From Caulobacterales bacterium (GTDB lineage: Bacteria > Pseudomonadota > Alphaproteobacteria > Caulobacterales > Caulobacteraceae): a stretch of 64,000 nucleotides of DNA. Both the position numbers and the translations under genes were made by a program. The notes beneath the pieces are model-generated. The model saw only the letters and a list, made by a program, of their open reading frames with translations. It made no database searches and had not been told where the DNA came from. Below are positions 20,883-29,747 of the stretch, piece after piece (position 1 is the stretch's first letter; each line of letters opens with the position of its first letter). Location: positions 310,001 through 374,000 of the forward strand of contig JAFLCS010000003.1 of assembly GCA_017302105.1 (NCBI GenBank), in the 5' to 3' direction.

Positions 20883-22678
20883 GCCGACTCCAGCCAGGCT
20901 CGCGCCTCGCCGTCCAACAGCGGCCCGACCTTGGACAAGACCGTGGCGTGATAGGCGTCCATCCAGCCCCGCTCTTGAGCGGTGAGCAGGTTCACCTCGA
21001 TCAGGCGACGGTCGATGGGGGCCATAGTCAGAGTCTCGAAACCGAGCATGGGCCGTTCTCCGCCTGGAATCGGCTCAGCCGGCGTGACCGCCTGCAGGTT
21101 TTCAATCCGAATGCCCCAGTGCCCTTCCTTGTAGAAGCCTGGTTCATTGGACAGAATCATACCCGGCAATAATGCCTGCGTGTTGGGGGCCTTGGCGATC
21201 CGCTGCGGCCCTTCGTGAACGCCGAGATAGCTGCCGACTCCGTGGCCCGTACCGTGATCGTAATCCAGGCCTGCCATCCAAAGTGGCAGACGCGCCAGGG
21301 CGTCCAGTTGGCTCCCGGTGGTGCCCTCAGGGAAACGAACCACCGACAGCGCTATATGGCCCTTCAGAACGCGGGTAAAACGATCCTTCTGCTCGGCCGT
21401 CGGTTCGCCGATGGCCATGGTTCGGGTCACATCCGTGGTGCCGTCGAGGTACTGCCCTCCCCCGTCCACCAGAAGTAGGGATCCTTCCTCGACTCGCCGG
21501 ATTGTCCGGCGCACCGGACGATAATGAGGAAGAGCGCCGTTCGGGCCGGCTCCGGCAATGGTGTCGAAACTGAGATCCTTCAGGGCTCCGGTCGCCTCGC
21601 GGAACGCTTCAAGCACGGCGACCACCTCGTCCTCGGCAGGGAGTTCGGTCTGGGCTGTCGTCGCGACCCAATACAGGAAGTTGGACAGGGCCGCGCCATC
21701 TCGGATGTGGGCGCGACGGGAGCCCTCAATCTCCGTGTCGTTCTTGGCGGCCCGCGGCAGGATACAGGGATCAGCCCCTCGCACGAGTTTGGCTCCGGCC
21801 TGGGTCACCCGGTCAAAATACCAGGCCGAGGACTGTGCGGGGTCGATCAGCACCGCCTGGCCCGCCAGGCCATCCAGCGCGGCGGGCAATGCCTCTGGTG
21901 ACTGCAGAGCTACTTCATTGCCGAGCCAGGTGTGAAGGTCCCCGGTCACCTTCGCCGGGTCGAGGAAGAGGCGGGCGTGACCGTTTTTGTCGATCACCGC
22001 CTGACCGAGCGGCAAGGGCGTGCGGATGACGTCTCCGCCGCGAACATTGAATAGCCATGCCAGGGACGCAGGTGCGGTCAGGACGGCGACGTCGGCCCCA
22101 GCCGCAGCGATCGCGGCACCGATCTGGCGGCGCTTGCTCTGGCTGGTTTCCCCCGAGAAGCGGTCCTCCTGGGGCACGACCGGGGCGCGAGGCTGTGGTG
22201 GACGTTCCCCTCCCCAGGCCAGGTCTACTGGATTTACGTCCACAGCCTTCAGCACCGCTCCGGCGCGATCGGCTGCACGCTCAATGTGACCGAGCGCCGC
22301 CGGGCTGTGCAGGCGCGGATCGTAGCCGATGACAGCCCCGCGGGCCTGGGCGGCGATAAAGGCCGGCGGGCCGCCCTCCACCAGGTCCAGATACTCAAAG
22401 AAGGCAGGATCGACCTGATCGCGAACCTGGACCGTATAGCGACCATCGGTGAAGATCGCCGCTCTATCTCTCATGACGACGGCGGCTCCGGCAGAACCGG
22501 TGAATCCCGACACCCAAGCGAGCCGCTCATTGGCTTCAGGCAGATACTCATTCTGGTGTTCGTCCTCATGCGGGATGATGAAGCCATCAAGGTCCATCCT
22601 TTCCAGCTCGGCCCTCAGGCGAGGCAGGTGTTTTTCTGCGAACGAACGGTCGGTGGCTTCTTCGAAGGACTGGCGCAT
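20867..22678 (-). CDS. Aminopeptidase P family protein (M24B)
   Basis: A 603-aa cytoplasmic Xaa-Pro aminopeptidase of the long three-domain type. Two creatinase-like N-terminal domains precede a pita-bread catalytic domain with metal ligands in VDGGGQYLDGTTDVTRT (two Asp), HGTGHGVGSYLGVHEGP (His), NEPGFY (Glu) and GIRIENL (Glu). It removes N-terminal residues before proline. The ATG at 22678 fits the family start; a small gene lies divergent about 124 bases away. Confidence 0.93.
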   Translation of the reverse strand: MRQSFEEATDRSFAEKHLPRLRAELERMDLDGFIIPHEDEHQNEYLPEANERLAWVSGFTGSAGAAVVMRDRAAIFTDGRYTVQVRDQVDPAFFEYLDLVEGGPPAFIAAQARGAVIGYDPRLHSPAALGHIERAADRAGAVLKAVDVNPVDLAWGGERPPQPRAPVVPQEDRFSGETSQSKRRQIGAAIAAAGADVAVLTAPASLAWLFNVRGGDVIRTPLPLGQAVIDKNGHARLFLDPAKVTGDLHTWLGNEVALQSPEALPAALDGLAGQAVLIDPAQSSAWYFDRVTQAGAKLVRGADPCILPRAAKNDTEIEGSRRAHIRDGAALSNFLYWVATTAQTELPAEDEVVAVLEAFREATGALKDLSFDTIAGAGPNGALPHYRPVRRTIRRVEEGSLLLVDGGGQYLDGTTDVTRTMAIGEPTAEQKDRFTRVLKGHIALSVVRFPEGTTGSQLDALARLPLWMAGLDYDHGTGHGVGSYLGVHEGPQRIAKAPNTQALLPGMILSNEPGFYKEGHWGIRIENLQAVTPAEPIPGGERPMLGFETLTMAPIDRRLIEVNLLTAQERGWMDAYHATVLSKVGPLLDGEARAWLESACAPL

Positions 22679-22802
22679 AGGTCTGGATTACGCCGCCACG
22701 CTGGCCAAGGCAAAGGCCCGCGACAAGATGTCCTCGCCCGATCGGCGAACCGTTCGCCTCCTGATGGATTTAAGTTCCGCAGGACAACAGGGAGGCCATG
22801 CG

Positions 22803-22985
22803 ATGAACGCCCCAATCACACCTCTTGAAGCTCTTGAAGGCCTGGTCGGACGTCTGGCCGGTTCCGGTTTTACCGACGACGCCGGAAGACCGCTCGAGCG
22901 GACGGAGGCCTTTCGCGCGGCACTAGCCGTACTTGATGACCGGATGCCCCTAGATCGACCCGAAGCGGGCCGAATACCTCACTGA
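22803..22985 (+). CDS. Small hypothetical protein
   Basis: A 60-aa ORF (MNAPITPLEALEGLVGRLAGSGF...) with GGGAGG upstream of the ATG. Its codon use fits the surrounding genes and it ends just before tRNA-Gln. No signal peptide or motif. It is divergent from the aminopeptidase gene. It may be a small conserved protein, but I cannot assign a family. Confidence 0.5.
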   Translation: MNAPITPLEALEGLVGRLAGSGFTDDAGRPLERTEAFRAALAVLDDRMPLDRPEAGRIPH

Positions 22986-23008
22986 TTGTCGAGGTCAGGA
23001 AGGGCGGA

Positions 23009-23082
23009 TGGCTGGGGAACTAGGACTCGAACCTAGAATGACGGTACCAAAAACCGCTGTGTTACCATTACACCATTCCCCA
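23009..23082 (-). tRNA. tRNA-Gln (anticodon UUG)
   Basis: On the minus strand, the acceptor TGGGGAA pairs with TTCCCCA. The D-arm is GTGTAATGGTAACAC, the anticodon loop TTTTGGT carries TTG, the T-arm is CTAGGTTCGAGTCCTAG, and an encoded CCA follows discriminator G. It lies head to head with tRNA-Pro. Confidence 0.95.
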
Positions 23083-23120
23083 GCAGGTCCGGCGCGGCCC
23101 GGCGATGCCGGGGAGCGGGC

Positions 23121-23149
23121 GAAATAGCCGAACCGCACTCAGCTTGCAA
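23121..23149 (-). promoter_or_regulatory. Predicted promoter of tRNA-Gln
   Basis: Read on the minus strand: TTGCAA (-35), a 17-base spacer, and TATTTC (-10), with GC before it giving GCTATTTC, close to the Caulobacter-type -10 box. It ends 38 bases before the tRNA. Prediction by pattern only. Confidence 0.5.
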
Positions 23150-23166
23150 CACGCCAAATGAGGCGC

Positions 23167-23195
23167 TTGCCCATGATGAGGTGCCTCGCTATAAG
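23167..23195 (+). promoter_or_regulatory. Predicted promoter of tRNA-Pro
   Basis: TTGCCC (-35), a 17-base spacer and TATAAG (-10); the extended form GCTATAAG resembles the Caulobacter housekeeping -10. It lies 43 bases before the tRNA-Pro start. Together with the minus-strand promoter it fills the 156-base gap between the two tRNAs. Confidence 0.55.
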
Positions 23196-23238
23196 CCCGC
23201 TTCCTTGAGCGACGCGCCTGGCGCAGCTCGAGGCAGGT

Positions 23239-23315
23239 CGGAGTGTGGCTCAGTCTGGTAGAGCACTGCGTTCGGGACGCAGGGGTCGGAGGTTCGAATC
23301 CTCTCACTCCGACCA
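23239..23315 (+). tRNA. tRNA-Pro (anticodon CGG)
   Basis: The acceptor CGGAGTG pairs with CACTCCG; the D-arm contains GCTCAGTCTGGTAGAGC; the anticodon stem CTGCG/CGCAG encloses loop TTCGGGA with CGG; the T-arm is CGGAGGTTCGAATCCTCT; discriminator A and an encoded CCA follow. 77 bases. Confidence 0.96.
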
Positions 23316-23358
23316 TTTCTTTCCCAGCATTGGAACGTCTGGGTGCTATGGAAGCGCC

Positions 23359-23970
23359 ATGAGTTTGCGCGCCCTATTTCCAACCCTGATTTACGAAGCG
23401 GCCTTGCTCGACGGGCCTTCGTCTGATTCGCTCCTTTCAGAGCTGGAAGCGGCGTGTCTTGATCTGGCCGAGCAGGATCTGGCTGGACAGGCCTGGAGCG
23501 AGGCCCAGGGCTATCAGGGCTATACGTCCTACGCCTCGCTCGACGATTTGCCGCTGCGCCATCCCAGCTTCGGTGACCTGAAGCGACGACTCGACCACCA
23601 CGCCGCGGCCTTCGCACGCGAGCTCGACTTTGAGATGGAGCACCGGCCCCGCCTCGACAGTCTTTGGGTCAATGTCCTGGAATCAGGTGGGGTCCACACG
23701 GGCCATATCCATCCGCACAGTGTCCTGTCCGGCACCCTCTACGTTGCCGTGCCGGAGGGCTCAGCCGCCTTGAAGGTGGAAGATCCACGCCTGCCGATGA
23801 TGATGGCGCGTCCGACCCTGACCGATCAGGCCGGCGAAGAGCTTCGTCCGTTCGTCTATCTGACCCCGGCACCGGGCAAGGTGATTCTGTGGGAAAGCTG
23901 GCTGCGCCATGAGGTGCCGGCCAACCGATCTGAGGACATACGAATCTCGATCAGCTTCAACTACCGCTGA
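23359..23970 (+). CDS. TIGR02466-type 2OG-Fe(II) oxygenase family protein
   Basis: A 203-aa protein with the jelly-roll pattern of putative 2-oxoglutarate/Fe(II) oxygenases. GGVHTGHIHPHSVLSGTLYV holds candidate iron-binding His residues, and VILWESWLRHEVPANRSEDIRISISFNYR carries the distal His and the 2OG-binding Arg. Substrate unknown. The ATG at 23359 is 43 bases after tRNA-Pro, so it may be read through from the tRNA promoter. The longer reading would run into the tRNA and is rejected. Confidence 0.8.
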   Translation: MSLRALFPTLIYEAALLDGPSSDSLLSELEAACLDLAEQDLAGQAWSEAQGYQGYTSYASLDDLPLRHPSFGDLKRRLDHHAAAFARELDFEMEHRPRLDSLWVNVLESGGVHTGHIHPHSVLSGTLYVAVPEGSAALKVEDPRLPMMMARPTLTDQAGEELRPFVYLTPAPGKVILWESWLRHEVPANRSEDIRISISFNYR

Positions 23971-24042
23971 CGAAACCTGATGGGGTCGCATTGCCGCCCC
24001 ATTGCGCAGGCTTGATCACGGAAACGTGAACAGGAGGGTTCC

Positions 24043-24984
24043 ATGCGCCAGTCTCTGCTCATCGCCGCCAGCGCGGCTGTTCTGTTGGTGGGATGTGACG
24101 CCCAGCAGGCTTCAGTCGAGGCGATTGAAAGCAGTTCGGCCGAAGGGCCGATTCCCATGGATATGGCCGCCGCACCCGAACCTGGGCGGAGTGCCGGGGG
24201 CGCCGCGGACGCAGCATCCGCATCCTCCCCCGATGTGCCGGAAGCCCAGGCGCCGCAACTGGCCTATGCCTATGGCTATACGATTCAAGCGCCGCGCCGC
24301 GAGATCGCCGGCCTCATGGCCCGGCACGAACGGGCCTGCGTCCAGGCCGGACCGCAGCGGTGTCAGGTCATCGGCTCATCCACCCAAAGCTACGGCCAGG
24401 ACCAACAGACCGCGACGCTGGAGATTCGGGCCGAACCGGGCTGGCTGACCGGGTTCCGCAATGGCTTGGCGGCAGATGCCGAGGCCGCCGACGGACGGGT
24501 TTCGGATTCGTCGACCACCTCCGAGGATCTGACGCGCGCCCTAATCGACACCGAGGCGCACCTGCGCGCCAAGACGGCCTTGCGCGACCGACTGCAAACC
24601 ATGCTGGCCACCCGCGACGGTGATCTTCAGACGGTTCTGGAGGTCGAGCGCGAACTGGCGCGTGTTCAGGGCGAGATCGATGCGGCGACCTCGACGCTGC
24701 AGGTCATGCGCGCCCGCGTTGCCATGTCCCGCGCAACCCTGACCTATCAGTCCGAGGGCGTCATGGCTCCGGACAGCGCCACAGCCCCATTGCAGTCGGC
24801 GCTGAACAATGCGCTCGGCCTGTTCATGACCGGTTTGGCCGCGATTGTGTCGGTACTTGCCTTCAGCCTGCCGTTCCTGCTGGTGGTCGGCCCCGTCACC
24901 TGGCTGATCCTGTGGGGGCTACGTCGGCGTAGAGCGCGTCGCATCGCGGCTCGTAGCCACAGCGAAACGCCGACGGACGCCTGA
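24043..24984 (+). CDS. DUF4349 lipoprotein with C-terminal membrane anchor
   Basis: A 313-aa protein with a signal peptide and lipobox LVGC (Cys19), a disordered acidic stretch, and the DUF4349 core. The core has a long helical/coiled-coil part (about 155-230, LIDTEAHLRAKTALRDRL through RVQGEIDAATSTLQ). A hydrophobic segment (LFMTGLAAIVSVLAFSLPFLLVVGPVTWLILWG) and a basic tail follow. The architecture suggests an envelope structural protein; no function is established. GGAGGG precedes the ATG. Confidence 0.85.
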   Translation: MRQSLLIAASAAVLLVGCDAQQASVEAIESSSAEGPIPMDMAAAPEPGRSAGGAADAASASSPDVPEAQAPQLAYAYGYTIQAPRREIAGLMARHERACVQAGPQRCQVIGSSTQSYGQDQQTATLEIRAEPGWLTGFRNGLAADAEAADGRVSDSSTTSEDLTRALIDTEAHLRAKTALRDRLQTMLATRDGDLQTVLEVERELARVQGEIDAATSTLQVMRARVAMSRATLTYQSEGVMAPDSATAPLQSALNNALGLFMTGLAAIVSVLAFSLPFLLVVGPVTWLILWGLRRRRARRIAARSHSETPTDA

Positions 24985-24991
24985 ACCCCGG

Positions 24992-25870
24992 CTAGAGCTG
25001 GCGGCGCACCAGCTTTCCGTAGTCTTCCATCAGGCTGAGTGACAGCTCGCCGGGTGTGAACCGATGTTCGCCGATTTCCGACACCGGTGTCACTTCCGCG
25101 GCCGTGCCGGTGACGAAACACTCGGAGAACCCGGCCAATTCCTCGGGAAGGATGTCACGCACGACGACTTCGATGCCCTTGCCGCGCGCCAGCTCGATGA
25201 CGGTTTGGCGCGTGATGCCGTCCAGGATGGCGTCGATCCGGGGCGTATGCAGCACGCCGTCTTGCACGAAGAATACGTTGGCACCGGTCGCTTCGGCGAC
25301 ATAGCCGCGCCAGTCCAGCATCATGGCATCGGAGTAGCCACGGCTCTCCGCAGCCATTTTTGACATGGTGCAGATCATGTAGAGGCCGGCCGCCTTGGCC
25401 GTCGATGGTGCGGTCAAAGGGTCGGGTCGTCGCCATTTGGCCCATTCAATCCGGATCCCCTTACGCTTGGTCTCTGGATCAAAATAGCTGGGCCACTCCC
25501 AGGCCGCGATGGCCAGGTGGGTCTTGTTACGGAAGGCTGAAACGCTGACTTGTTCCGGTCCCCGGAACGCGACGGGCCGGACATAGCAGTCATCGAGCCC
25601 CATGCGCGCGCAGGTCGCCTTGCAGGCCTCATCGATCTCGGCCACGGTGAATGGAATCTCGAAATCGAGGAGATTGGCGGAGCGGTGAAGTCGTTCGGTA
25701 TGTTCGGTCAGCTTGAAGATTTCGCCAGCGTACATCCGCTCGCCTTCGAAAACGGACGATCCATAATGCAGGGCATGGGTCAGGACGTGGGTCTTGGCTT
25801 CGCGCCATGGCACAAAGTCCCCGTCCATCCAGACCCAGCCATCTCGGTCGTCGAAAGGAACGAAGGTCAT
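24992..25870 (-). CDS. ilvE: Branched-chain amino acid aminotransferase
   Basis: A 292-aa fold-type IV PLP aminotransferase that makes Val, Leu and Ile from their 2-oxo acids. HALHYGSSVFEGERMY, the PLP Lys in STAKAAGLYMICTMSK, EATGANVFFV and the GITRQTVIELA phosphate-binding loop are present. It converges with the DUF4349 gene and is divergent from the response-regulator gene. No attenuator is evident upstream. Confidence 0.92.
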   Translation of the reverse strand: MTFVPFDDRDGWVWMDGDFVPWREAKTHVLTHALHYGSSVFEGERMYAGEIFKLTEHTERLHRSANLLDFEIPFTVAEIDEACKATCARMGLDDCYVRPVAFRGPEQVSVSAFRNKTHLAIAAWEWPSYFDPETKRKGIRIEWAKWRRPDPLTAPSTAKAAGLYMICTMSKMAAESRGYSDAMMLDWRGYVAEATGANVFFVQDGVLHTPRIDAILDGITRQTVIELARGKGIEVVVRDILPEELAGFSECFVTGTAAEVTPVSEIGEHRFTPGELSLSLMEDYGKLVRRQL

Positions 25871-25958
25871 TGAACGAAATCTCCTGCGCCAACAACGGGG
25901 CGGAACCAGGCGGCCTTAGACTGTGCCCGGCCCCTCCGGTCAAGCTGGATGGCTGGGC

Positions 25959-26663
25959 ATGAGTCAGGCCGGTTCGGGGGCGAGCCAACGCCATCTGCTC
26001 GTCGTGGATGATGACAATCGAATTCGTGACCTGCTCAAGCAGTTCCTGTCGCGGGCCGGCTTTCGCGTGACCGGAGCGCAGGACGCCGATGCCGCGCGCC
26101 GCCTGGTCGCCATGCTGGATTTCGACCTGTTGATCCTGGACGTGATGATGCCGGGCGAGGACGGCTTTGCCTTCGCCAGATGGCTGCGCAGCCAACCCGG
26201 GCTGGCCAGTTTACCGGTCCTGATGCTGACCGCGCGGGGGCTGGCAGCTGACCGGATCGAAGGCCTGACGCTCGGTGCAGACGATTACCTGGCCAAGCCG
26301 TTCGAACCGCGCGAGCTCCTGCTACGAATCGAGGCGATCCTGCGCCGCGCCGGACCACCTGCCGGCATCCAGCGCCAGGTCAGGCTCGGCACCTGCATTT
26401 TTGATCTGGAGCGGCTCGAACTGTCGCGCAATGGTGTGCTGGTCAGACTGACCGAGGCAGAAGGCCAGCTCCTCAAGGCCCTGGCGCTCAGCGCCAATGC
26501 ACCGGTTGAACGGCACGTTCTGGCCTCCTCTGGAGCCGATGCCGCCGGCCGGGCCGTCGACGTCCAGGTCACCCGCCTGCGCCGCAAGATCGAGGACGAC
26601 CCGCGCACGCCCCGATACCTTCAGACGGTCCGTGGCGTCGGCTATATGTTGGCCCCGGACTGA
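25959..26663 (+). CDS. OmpR-family response regulator
   Basis: A protein of about 234 aa with an N-terminal receiver domain (acidic pocket VVDDD, phospho-acceptor Asp61 in LLILDVMMPGEDG, conserved Lys in DDYLAKPFEPREL) and a C-terminal winged helix (LTEAEGQLLKAL, RAVDVQVTRLRRKIEDDP, RGVGYM). The ATG at 25959 is preferred to a GTG at 25923. The partner kinase starts 3 bases after its stop. The target genes are not shown. Confidence 0.93.
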   Translation: MSQAGSGASQRHLLVVDDDNRIRDLLKQFLSRAGFRVTGAQDADAARRLVAMLDFDLLILDVMMPGEDGFAFARWLRSQPGLASLPVLMLTARGLAADRIEGLTLGADDYLAKPFEPRELLLRIEAILRRAGPPAGIQRQVRLGTCIFDLERLELSRNGVLVRLTEAEGQLLKALALSANAPVERHVLASSGADAAGRAVDVQVTRLRRKIEDDPRTPRYLQTVRGVGYMLAPD

Positions 26664-26665
26664 TT

Positions 26666-28018
26666 ATGGCCTCGAGACTATCACCCCCTACCCGACTGTG
26701 GGCACGCGTGCTGCGACGGCGGTTGCCAACATCCTTGTGGGGCCGGGCGCTGCTCATCATCGTACTTCCCATCGCGCTGATGCAGGTGGCGGTGACCTGG
26801 GCCTTCTTCGAGGCACACTGGGAGACGGTGACGGCCCGGCTATCCGAGGGATTGGCCGGCGACGTCGCCTGGGCAGTCGACAGCTACCTGGACGATCCGA
26901 CACCCGAGCATCTGGTCCAGATCACCGATCAGGCTCAGATCATGCAGTTGTCTGTGGCACTGCGAGAAGGCGGCACTCTTCCGACGCGTGATCGCCCCGC
27001 CTTCTTCGTGGCCCTTGACCGGTCCCTGGACAATGCCCTGTCAGACCGGCTCGACCCCCAGCCGTTCTGGTTCGATACGACGCGGTATCCGAACCACGTC
27101 GAGATCCAGGTCCAGGTTGAGGCTGGTGTTCTACGCTTCATTGCCCCACGAGAACGCGCATTTGCGACTCGCGGCCACATCTTCATCCTGTGGCTGGGCG
27201 GTGCCACAATTCTTCTGACGGCGATCGCCATCCTGTTCATCCGCAATCAGGTCCGGGCGATCGAGCGCCTCGCCGACGCGGCCGAGGCCTTTGGCAAAGG
27301 CGAGGAAGACGTCGCCTTCAAGCCGCATGGCGCGCGGGAGGTTCGGCGCGCGGCGACGGCCTTCCTGTCCATGCGAGAGCGGATCCAGCGGCACCTGGAT
27401 CAGCGCACAACGCTTCTTGCCTCGGTCAGCCACGACCTGCGCACACCGCTGACGCGTCTGAAACTGGAACTGGCGCTGGCCGAACCCTCGTCCCGGACGG
27501 ACGCCATGTCGCGTGACCTGTCCGAGATGGAGCACATGATCGACGAATATCTGGCCTTTGCCGAGGGCGAGGTCGGCGAGCAGCCGGTCATCGTCGATAT
27601 TGCCGCCCTCGCGGAGACAGCCGCCGTGAATGCACGGCGGCTCGGTGCGGACGTGTCACTGAATCTGGAACCGGGACTGGATCTGGTTGCGAGGTCAGGT
27701 GCCTTGCGGCGGGCGGTGACCAATCTCGTCGACAATGCTGCCAGCCACGGCCAAACCGTGCGGATCAGTTCGCGCCCGCTCAAATCCGGCGGCATCGAGA
27801 TCGCCGTCGAGGACGATGGCCCGGGCATCGCACCGGAGTCCTACGAGGAGGCTTTCATGCCCTTTTCAAGGCTGGATGAATCCCGCAATCAGAACCGCAA
27901 GGGCGTCGGGCTGGGCCTGGCCATCGCAAGAGACCTCGTGCGAAGCCATGGCGGTGACATTACCCTCGACCGCTCAGATCTCGGTGGCCTGAAGGCCTCC
28001 ATCCGCCTGCCGCGCTAG
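26666..28018 (+). CDS. Sensor histidine kinase
   Basis: A 450-aa membrane kinase of the EnvZ type. It has a membrane segment at about 28-47, a periplasmic sensor of about 120 aa, a second segment at about 172-192 and a HAMP linker. The H-box is SVSHDLRTPLTRLKL with His256, the N-box NLVDNAASHG, and the G-boxes DDGPGIAPE and GVGLGLAIARDL. It is directly behind the response regulator. Its last 4 bases overlap convergent proC. The signal is unknown. Confidence 0.93.
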   Translation: MASRLSPPTRLWARVLRRRLPTSLWGRALLIIVLPIALMQVAVTWAFFEAHWETVTARLSEGLAGDVAWAVDSYLDDPTPEHLVQITDQAQIMQLSVALREGGTLPTRDRPAFFVALDRSLDNALSDRLDPQPFWFDTTRYPNHVEIQVQVEAGVLRFIAPRERAFATRGHIFILWLGGATILLTAIAILFIRNQVRAIERLADAAEAFGKGEEDVAFKPHGAREVRRAATAFLSMRERIQRHLDQRTTLLASVSHDLRTPLTRLKLELALAEPSSRTDAMSRDLSEMEHMIDEYLAFAEGEVGEQPVIVDIAALAETAAVNARRLGADVSLNLEPGLDLVARSGALRRAVTNLVDNAASHGQTVRISSRPLKSGGIEIAVEDDGPGIAPESYEEAFMPFSRLDESRNQNRKGVGLGLAIARDLVRSHGGDITLDRSDLGGLKASIRLPR

Positions 28019-28800
28019 TCGGCGAGTTCCCCCGCCCGTTCGAGGGCGGCGGCCACCGTTGCATCCAACAACTGCGACAGGGACGGCTCCAGGACCCGCA
28101 AGCCGGATTCGGTTGTTCCGCCCGGCGAGGCGACTTCGTCGATAAGGGGCTGCACCTCTGCCGAGGCGTCGAGGCGGGACAAGGCCCCGGAAACTGTCAT
28201 CCGGGCCAGTAGGAGCGCCTGCTCCGAGGAGAGGCCCCGCCGTTCACCCGCCGCCGCCAGGTCTCGTACAAAGGCGTAGGCATAGGCCGCGCCGGATCCC
28301 GACAAGGCCGTCGCGACATTGATCAATGCCTCATCGTCGACCCAGACCAGGGTGGCAATGGGCCTGAACATACGGCTCACGGCTTCACGGGCATGATCTA
28401 TGCCGGCAAAGCACGTCGCCACGCCGCGCGCCGTCGATACGGCCGTGGTTGGCATCACCCGCGCGATCGGACGACCATCAAATGCCTGGGCCATCGACGC
28501 CGTCGAGACACCCGCCATGACCGATACAATGATCGCATCGCTTGACAGCCGCGTCGTGAGACTCGCCGCGGCCTCGCGCCACCTGGCCGGCTTCACGGCG
28601 AGCACAACCGATCGCACGCTGGTCAATGCGCCATCGGGATTAAGCCGTGCCCCCTCGCCCGCCGCCGTCATGGCGATTGGCTTTTCGGAAGGAGTAAGGA
28701 TCGCGAGCTGGCTCATCGAGACAGCACCGGACAAGCGCCATCCACTAAGAATCGCGCCACCGAGACGGCCGCATCCGACCAGCAGTGTTTCGGTGGCCAC
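28015..28800 (-). CDS. proC: Pyrroline-5-carboxylate reductase
   Basis: Makes proline from pyrroline-5-carboxylate with NAD(P)H. The 261-aa protein has the Rossmann start LLVGCGRLGGAILSGW, VLAVKP, RVMPTTAVSTARGV and the C-terminal signature ALSGSGAAYAYAFV through EVASPGGTTESGL. The GTG start at 28800 is 4 bases after the YbjN-type gene, so both are in one operon. Confidence 0.93.
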   Translation of the reverse strand: MATETLLVGCGRLGGAILSGWRLSGAVSMSQLAILTPSEKPIAMTAAGEGARLNPDGALTSVRSVVLAVKPARWREAAASLTTRLSSDAIIVSVMAGVSTASMAQAFDGRPIARVMPTTAVSTARGVATCFAGIDHAREAVSRMFRPIATLVWVDDEALINVATALSGSGAAYAYAFVRDLAAAGERRGLSSEQALLLARMTVSGALSRLDASAEVQPLIDEVASPGGTTESGLRVLEPSLSQLLDATVAAALERAGELAD

Positions 28801-28804
28801 AGCG

Positions 28805-29308
28805 TTACGCCGTGCCGACGGTCTCGAACATACAGGCGTCCAGGGCCTCGACAGGGCTCTTGGCTCCGCGCAGGAGGAAGCTGAATGCCGGATGGAACCG
28901 GTCGGCCGTCTCGACCGCCGCGTCGATCATGGCTGCTGCCTGGGCCAGCGTCGGGCGCTCACCGTCCGGCAGCGACAGGGCGTGCCGGAACACGATCTCG
29001 CCATCCTCTGTCCAGATCTCGAAGTGCCCGAGCCAGACGCGCTGATTGATCAGGGCTACCAGTTCATGCAGCGCGGTGCGCTTGGCCTTGGTCGCTCTCA
29101 GGTCGATTGAGCAACAGATCTGGAGACAGTCCCCTTCGGGTCTCCAGGCGAACCACAGTTCGTAGTCCTTCCAAGCCCCCGCGATGGAGAACGCCAGGTC
29201 GCCGTCCCCGATACGATCAAACGGAAGATTCTCAGCGGCCAGAACGTGTTCCACCACATCAAGTGGATCGTGCGGCGCTTCAAAATCCTCAGCGGATGAC
29301 GCTGTCAT
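28805..29308 (-). CDS. YbjN domain-containing protein
   Basis: A 167-aa cytoplasmic protein with the YbjN fold pattern (DVVEHVLAAENLPFDRIGDGDLAFSI, W-F-x-W pairs, LVALINQRVWLGHFE, EIVFRHALSL). YbjN domains are chaperone-like or stress-related with unclear biochemistry. It is four bases upstream of proC, an arrangement usual in alphaproteobacteria. Confidence 0.85.
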   Translation of the reverse strand: MTASSAEDFEAPHDPLDVVEHVLAAENLPFDRIGDGDLAFSIAGAWKDYELWFAWRPEGDCLQICCSIDLRATKAKRTALHELVALINQRVWLGHFEIWTEDGEIVFRHALSLPDGERPTLAQAAAMIDAAVETADRFHPAFSFLLRGAKSPVEALDACMFETVGTA

Positions 29309-29371
29309 GCTCGATCCTCTCCGGCGACTCAGTCGCCGCCACCAAACTGTAGAGGGATTGCAGGATTCGGC

Positions 29372-29650
29372 TCAACCGGCTGCGTCCTTTGCGCGAGCCG
29401 GCTTGCGTCCGGTTCCCGTCTTCGGGGTTTCCCGCAGCTGGGTCACCTCAGCTCTAAGGGCCACAATCTCGGCCTTCAAGGCTTCCAGTTCATCCTTGCG
29501 GACAAGGTCCATATCGACGGCGATCCTGTCCGCCTGAGCCCGCATGACAGCTTTCGCCTCATCGCCGGCGGCCTGCGCCAGACCCAGGGCACCGGTCGTC
29601 AGTCGGGCAAACTCGTCGAGTAGAGGGCTTTTGGTATGCAATGGACTCAC
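29372..29650 (-). CDS. ubiK: Ubiquinone biosynthesis accessory factor UbiK family
   Basis: A short 92-aa protein (or 89 aa) with LLDEFARLTTGALGLAQAAGDEAKAVMRAQ, a C-terminal coiled coil (KDELEALKAEIVALRAEVTQL) and a basic tail; this matches the UbiK/membrane fusogenic family. The GTG at 29650 lies only 1 base after AGGAGG, while a TTG at 29641 is 10 bases away. The TTG may be the true start, giving MHTKSPLLDEF. Confidence 0.8.
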   Translation of the reverse strand: MSPLHTKSPLLDEFARLTTGALGLAQAAGDEAKAVMRAQADRIAVDMDLVRKDELEALKAEIVALRAEVTQLRETPKTGTGRKPARAKDAAG

Positions 29651-29747
29651 GCCTCCTGCACGAACGTTGGGGCCGTTATGGTAAACCAGATGTGAATCGG
29701 AAAGCCGTTACGCCAATTCGCCCACAGACTTTGCCGTCAGGGCCGGG

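Noticed and set aside
23971-24042. ATGGGG/CCCCAT hairpin as terminator after the oxygenase-like gene
   Set aside because: Only a 6-bp stem with an 11-base loop and no T-run; too weak to call.
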